Assembly (NCBI GenBank): GCA_905116865.2
Contig: CAJHNH020001090.1
Location: 372,001-436,000, forward strand
DNA from: Candidula unifasciata
Lineage: Eukaryota; Mollusca; Gastropoda; Stylommatophora; Geomitridae
Reading direction: 5' to 3'
Length of the DNA: 64,000 nt
Numbering within the stretch: the first letter of the stretch is position 1; each line of letters begins with the position of its first letter. The notes beneath the pieces were generated by a model. That model did not search any database. It was given only the letters and a program-made list of their open reading frames with translations, and was not told the origin of the DNA. The position numbers and the translations under genes are program-made. Shown in pieces: positions 59,865 to 64,000 of this stretch.

Positions 59865-60110
59865 GTTTGCTTTTTGCGTTCACCGGATATAAATCCCAGC
59901 AGAAAGACTGGGTTGTTCGTCCATTTCTGGACTTTGGCTTTCCTCCAGGACCTGAGTTTTGTGTGTGCATCCGTTTTACAGATTTTTCCTATTTATATGC
60001 AGACTGTTGGTTCATTGCCTTAAGGCAGATGCATTCTGACTTTGAAGGAGGCGCCCAATCAGTCGACTCTTACAACATGCTTGTTTTTTCTACTTGAACT
60101 CTTATGGGCC
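59865..60110 (-). mobile_element. SINE family S1 copy
   Basis: GCGTTCACCGGATATAAATC, GGTTGTTCGTCCATTTCTGG, CATCCGTTTTACAGATTTTT, TATGCAGACTGTTGGTTCA and AGTCGACTCTTACAACATGC. It sits in the short intron between MAP7 exons A and B. Confidence 0.7.
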
Positions 60111-60790
60111 CAAGGAATTATTTCTCCAACCACTTCTATCCCAAACAGTTGAGCCTAAAAACAACAAATACTAAGATCTGAAAGAGTTCAACAGCAGCAC
60201 TTTGGGACATAAGTAGTCAAACTAATATTTCAGATACAAGGTGTAAATATAACAAATGCCAGAAGACAGAAGATAGCAGGAATATTGTAGTATGTTGGAA
60301 ATAACCAAGACACAAATGTTGAGTTGACTGGCATTAAAGGAGTTAAAAAACGGGGACACAAACAATAAATACTTTTTCAAAACTCAAACAGCAACAATAG
60401 CAGTTAGGGAATGAAGCAGATCTTCATGGCTAAGTGGCCAAGCCAGTTATTCAATTGGGGGGGGGGGGGTGTGCGCGCGGCGTGGAGGGCGAGCAGAGGT
60501 TCTGGAAGATTTTCAACACTGAGGGGAAACATAAGCAGACTTTTTATCAGGTTGTCACTGGTACTATTAGCATGTTGATTATTTATTGGCTAAGGATGAA
60601 GGAGATGCAGCAAATGTGGGAATGGATGAAAAACTTAGCCTTGTGCTACGAAGGTGGTGGGTTTGTTTCACAGGCTGCATCACAGAGTTTATTTACAAAT
60701 GTAATTTTTACAAAGAACCATAGGGATCAATGCTACCACTACAGAGTTTGCACTTTGTGTGACATTTTTCAACAGGAAACTCTGTCTCTC
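60111..60790. other. MAP7 intron A-B, plus-strand open frame unlikely to be a gene
   Basis: A 119-codon plus-strand frame at 60434-60793 runs through a G tract. Around RMKEMQQMWEWMKN it has no family resemblance that I recognise and no clear splice context. Confidence 0.35.
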
Positions 60791-60794
60791 TGAG

Positions 60795-60816
60795 AGTGAG
60801 AGAGAGAAAGAGAGAG

Positions 60817-60895
<79 letters not shown>

Positions 60896-60915
60896 CAGAC
60901 AGACAGACAGACGGA
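60795..60915. repeat. (GA)n and (GACA)n microsatellite
   Basis: About 90 bp of GA followed by six GACA units. Confidence 0.95.
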
Positions 60916-61029
60916 CAGACAGAGGAGGTGGATGAGAGAGACTGAGCCATATGGGATAAAACCTGATGCAATGAGAGGTCGCTCCTCTCAGCTTTAAATC
61001 TTTAGCATGAGGAGATAAAAGAAAGCCAT

Positions 61030-61195
61030 ATGTGATTCTCTGCAAACAAAAAAGCCAGATCTGTAAAGTGGACAGATGTTCATGCAAAACTTAGGTTCTG
61101 GAACAAGATTAGAGTCCAGAAGTGGACGAACAACCAGAACTTTCTATCTTGGTTTATAACCAGTGAACACTTAAAAGGAGAAGAATGATTCTCTG
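61030..61195 (+). mobile_element. SINE family S1 copy abutting MAP7 exon A
   Basis: AAGCCAGATCTGTAAAGTGG, TTAGGTTCTGGAACAAGATT, AGTCCAGAAGTGGACGAAC and AACCAGAACTTTC, ending AAAAGGAGAAG only about 20 bp from the exon A donor. Confidence 0.68.
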
Positions 61196-61202
61196 TACTT
61201 AC

Positions 61203-61459
61203 TTTTTCAAATTCCTCCTTGACTCTTCTACGTTCCTCCACAGCTGCTCTCCTTTCTATATCTCTCCTACGCAAGTCTTCAATTTTCTTCCTTCTCATCT
61301 CTAGCTGTTTTTCTCTGTTCTCCTGGGCTGTTCGTTGCTGCTCTTTCAGTTCTACAAGTTTCCTTCGTCGCTCCTCTTTTAGTCGCTCACGTGCTTGTCG
61401 AACCCTTTCTTCTTTCTCCCGCTCTTTAGCAATTTTGATGGGATCTGCAAGCATGCCAG
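61203..61459 (-). CDS. MAP7: MAP7 exon A: N-terminal coiled coil
   Basis: Acceptor TGTCTTTCCAG lies before 61459 and donor GTAAGT after 61203. The 257 bp begin with two bases of a split codon and give 85 residues from GMLADPIKIAKEREKEERVR to EEFEK. The segment is almost entirely charged heptad-like helix, as in the MAP7 microtubule-binding N-terminal region. The incoming phase shows that an upstream exon exists outside the window. Confidence 0.88.
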
Positions 61460-63300
61460 CTGGAAAGACACATTTAAAAAAAAACACACACACATGTGAA
61501 TAGTTGTTGGTTTGTACAAATTCTAATCACAAATCAATCAATCAAAATAAATTATACCGTCTACATATTTTGTCTACGTACTTTCTCGCCCCTCTTGTTC
61601 TCTATTATGTTACAAAGAAAGAAGAAAGATATCAGAGGCCATGGAGAAGTCTCTCTAGAATGCTCTGAAATCTGTAGACTAATATTTCCTATTTAGGGGT
61701 GGCAATACCCCAGGGAGTCCTTGGAACAAATTTAAGGGGTCTGTGACATTTACAAAAACCCTGAAATCCAGAATGCAGTTTTTTTCTTTTTGGTGATTCT
61801 AATATTTATAAATAATAATAAGCTCTTTTCAGTATGACAATTTCAACTGTTCTAGCCTACTGTCACATGGATTTACTGCATAAAATGTTCTTCATTTCAT
61901 AAAATTAAAAAATTCAGTTTTAGCCTGTCCTATTCTGTTCTCTAATTCAGTATGTATGTGCCTTACACAGGGTCGTGCCGCAGATTTTCTCAGTATGATG
62001 CAAGTTGTTGAAATGCCACCCTTTACAGTTTTTTTTTGGGTCTTCAAAATATCCTGCAGGTTTTGTCCCCTCCCCCCTTTTCTGATGCTGCCTGATGAGA
62101 CCACATCTTTGTATCACAGCATGGCACAGTCGGGGCCTTTTCAATTGCTAAAAAAAAAATACATTTGGATACAAATGAACACACAAGCTGTGAGGTACAT
62201 AACGCTGGCTATTCAAGTTTTAAACTTCTACTCTTAAAAAATACTCCAGGCATGTTTACTGAGTCATAATCATCTAGAAGAAATCAGACCCACTTCTTAA
62301 TTTTGAGAATATATGTATATAAATTTACACATAACATTAATTTTAAAAATGTACATGTAACAATAAACAAAAGCGATTCAAAAATAATACAGCAAATGTT
62401 AAAAAAAAAAAAATCAAATCAGAGACGGGAGAAATGCATGCAGTAGTAAGCTCTCATATGCTAATGTTCATTTGCACAAGTGTAAATCCAATTTTCTATA
62501 AACATTCACCAAGATACATAACTTGATTTTCAGTCTGAAGCTGTTTTTTAACGGCAGTATGTACTATTTAGGGCAGTTAAGGCTGCGGGCAGGGGCGATC
62601 CTGAGCTTGAGGATTTAAGGCTGCACGGAGTGTAAGTTTAGGATTTCATTTTTTCCCTCCAACAGGAAAAATCCATCAAAGAGGATCTTAACCTTAATTT
62701 TTCACATTTCTAAACTATTCTGCCAGCCACTCTTACAGTAATATGCAGTAATACAACACTATAATATAAAGCATGACGGTAGACGGCCTGGTGACTACAT
62801 GCCAGAGTGGAAGAGGAATGACACAGAAAGAATAACATGATGTTAATCGTGATATTAATTTAAACAAAAAGAGTAACAGAACAGTTATTGCATTGATGAT
62901 CTAGAACAATGTCACCCCCCCCCCCCCTCCAACTGTCCCAGGAAATTTTTACGGATCTGTGATATTATTATTTTGTAAACACCTCAACTTAAGAACATAA
63001 TCCTTTTTTTGTGATGCCAATATTTATAACATAATAATAAGTTCTATAGTATTACAAATTAGAAGGCAAAAAGCAAGCTATCTGCCATGTTGATAATCAA
63101 AGAAAGAGTGAATAACCAGATTACTCTGTAGAAACAGATAGATGGATAAAATAACATAATAGATCTTTGTTAATAATCTAAGAAAATTAGAATAACATTG
63201 TATTGACTGTATTCATTTAGGAAAGGATATAATTTTTACTATGATAATAATTCAAGAAAGAAAGAAAGAAAAAGTGAGAAAGAAAGAGAAAGATTTGATT
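61460..63300. other. No exon found upstream of MAP7 exon A
   Basis: AT-rich sequence. Short minus-strand frames at 61892-62144 are not convincingly exonic. CCCCCCCCCCCTCC at about 62915 is a short C run. The preceding MAP7 exon is probably outside the window. Confidence 0.45.
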
Positions 63301-63304
63301 TGAT

Positions 63305-63933
63305 TCAAGAACCGACATCACAGCACTCGGGGCATTCCCATAAGCGCTCCGTCCCCATCTTCAGCAGCCAGCGAAGAGTTCCGATACTAATGGTGCCAGT
63401 AGCATTCTGATTAAACGTCCGTCTTGCCTTTCCTCTGAGCCTCGAGCATCTGCCAGAACCTCTCGTCACCCCCAACTGCATCAATCTCCCCAGACTGTGG
63501 TGATCCATCTGCTCCTCCGAATTACACACGCTCTCTCACAAGGCACTAACCATGTCTGCCTTATCATGTATCAGTATTCCACCAAGTTGTGTAGAGCCAG
63601 CCAGTCTGCCTGTTCATTTCCCAACACACCTGCGTAACCCAGTGAAAAAATCCAGACAATACTCCTCACTCGTGTCCTCCGCAGCGAAGCATGCCACTCT
63701 GCACAAAGCATACCTGGTCTGATCTTCCTCAGCATGCTTTCTGAATCAGTTACAATCACGATGTGTGTGTGTGTCGTGTTCTCTAGCCAGTGGAAAGCTG
63801 CAGTGACCGCCTCCACCTCCATTCTTAAGCTGGTTGTTGTGGTATCATATGCTAGACTCTCCTGCACCAAACGTCGACCATTAACTTTAAGAGAAAGAAA
63901 AGAAAGAAAGAAAGAAAGAAAGAAAGCTAACAA
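63305..63933 (-). pseudogene. RNase H domain and tail of a non-LTR retrotransposon
   Basis: Upper frame 63571-63933 (minus): SLAYDTTTTSLRMEVEAVTA, AAFHWLENTTHTHIVIVTDS, ESMLRKIRPGML, SIVWIFSLGYAGVLGNEQAD. The E of LRMEVEAV, D of VTDSES and D of NEQAD are RNase H catalytic residues; the usual H of GHAGV is Y here. The lower frame 63305-63529 gives LMQLGVTRGSGRCSRLRGKA, RRTFNQNATGTISIGTLRWL and CPECCDV, the downstream tail. A stop lies between the frames. Confidence 0.78.
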
Positions 63934-64000
63934 AAAATAAAATTAACAATGACGATGATCTTTAAAAAAAAAAAAAAGGAACAAACACCACCATGCTTTC
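63880..64000. repeat. (GAAA)n tract and window edge
   Basis: GAAAGAAAGAAAG repeats at 63886-63930, overlapping the upstream end of the RNase H relic, and a poly-A at 63965. Confidence 0.85.

Overview
The window looks like a piece of an animal nuclear genome, most likely a mollusc (lophotrochozoan; inferred). There are spliced genes with GT/AG introns, low gene density, several non-LTR retrotransposon relics, many short tRNA-like repeats, and a very heavy load of minisatellites (roughly a fifth of the window by my hand count). Nothing in it suggests bacterial or plasmid DNA.

Main gene. From 61459 down to 18901 the minus strand carries at least nine coding exons of a MAP7/ensconsin-family microtubule-associated protein. 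I placed the exons by hand from splice consensus, reading frame and phase. Exons C through I join in perfect phase, and A joins B. The B to C junction needs either other splice sites or a small missing exon, for which I give a weak candidate at 58695-58747. The 5' end lies beyond 64000. The 3' terminal exon was not found. The introns hold most of the minisatellites.

Second gene. At 13349-15010 on the plus strand a single-exon ORF encodes a 553-residue protein with four predicted membrane segments and a long cytoplasmic-type tail with PPSY, LPEY and repeated RRDSS motifs. I do not recognise the family. Its putative leader exon (from 12772) contains a 72-bp repeat in which every copy carries a tiny ATG-codon-stop or ATG-stop uORF. 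Just upstream is a 17-bp minisatellite whose unit contains CACCATGTAG, a Kozak-like start followed at once by a stop. This is the most interesting regulatory hypothesis in the window.

Layout. 1-344: RNase H fragment of a LINE. 436-638: hAT-type MITE. 1850-2500: SINE pieces and AT microsatellites. 3450-12093: a 62-bp minisatellite with higher-order structure, split by a 3.2-kb DNA transposon (4135-7354) whose 6-bp target duplication can be read exactly. 12220-15700: the four-TM gene and flanking repeats. 15830-18842: LINE relic and a composite modular repeat. 18901-61459: the MAP7 gene, with a mariner relic, a Tigger/pogo relic, LINE tails, three SINE families and at least ten tandem arrays inside its introns. 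63305-63933: a second copy of the RNase H LINE on the minus strand.

Two CpG-rich clusters inside MAP7 introns (45540-46090 and 41870-41995) are candidate internal promoters. All calls are from reading the sequence. No database search was done.
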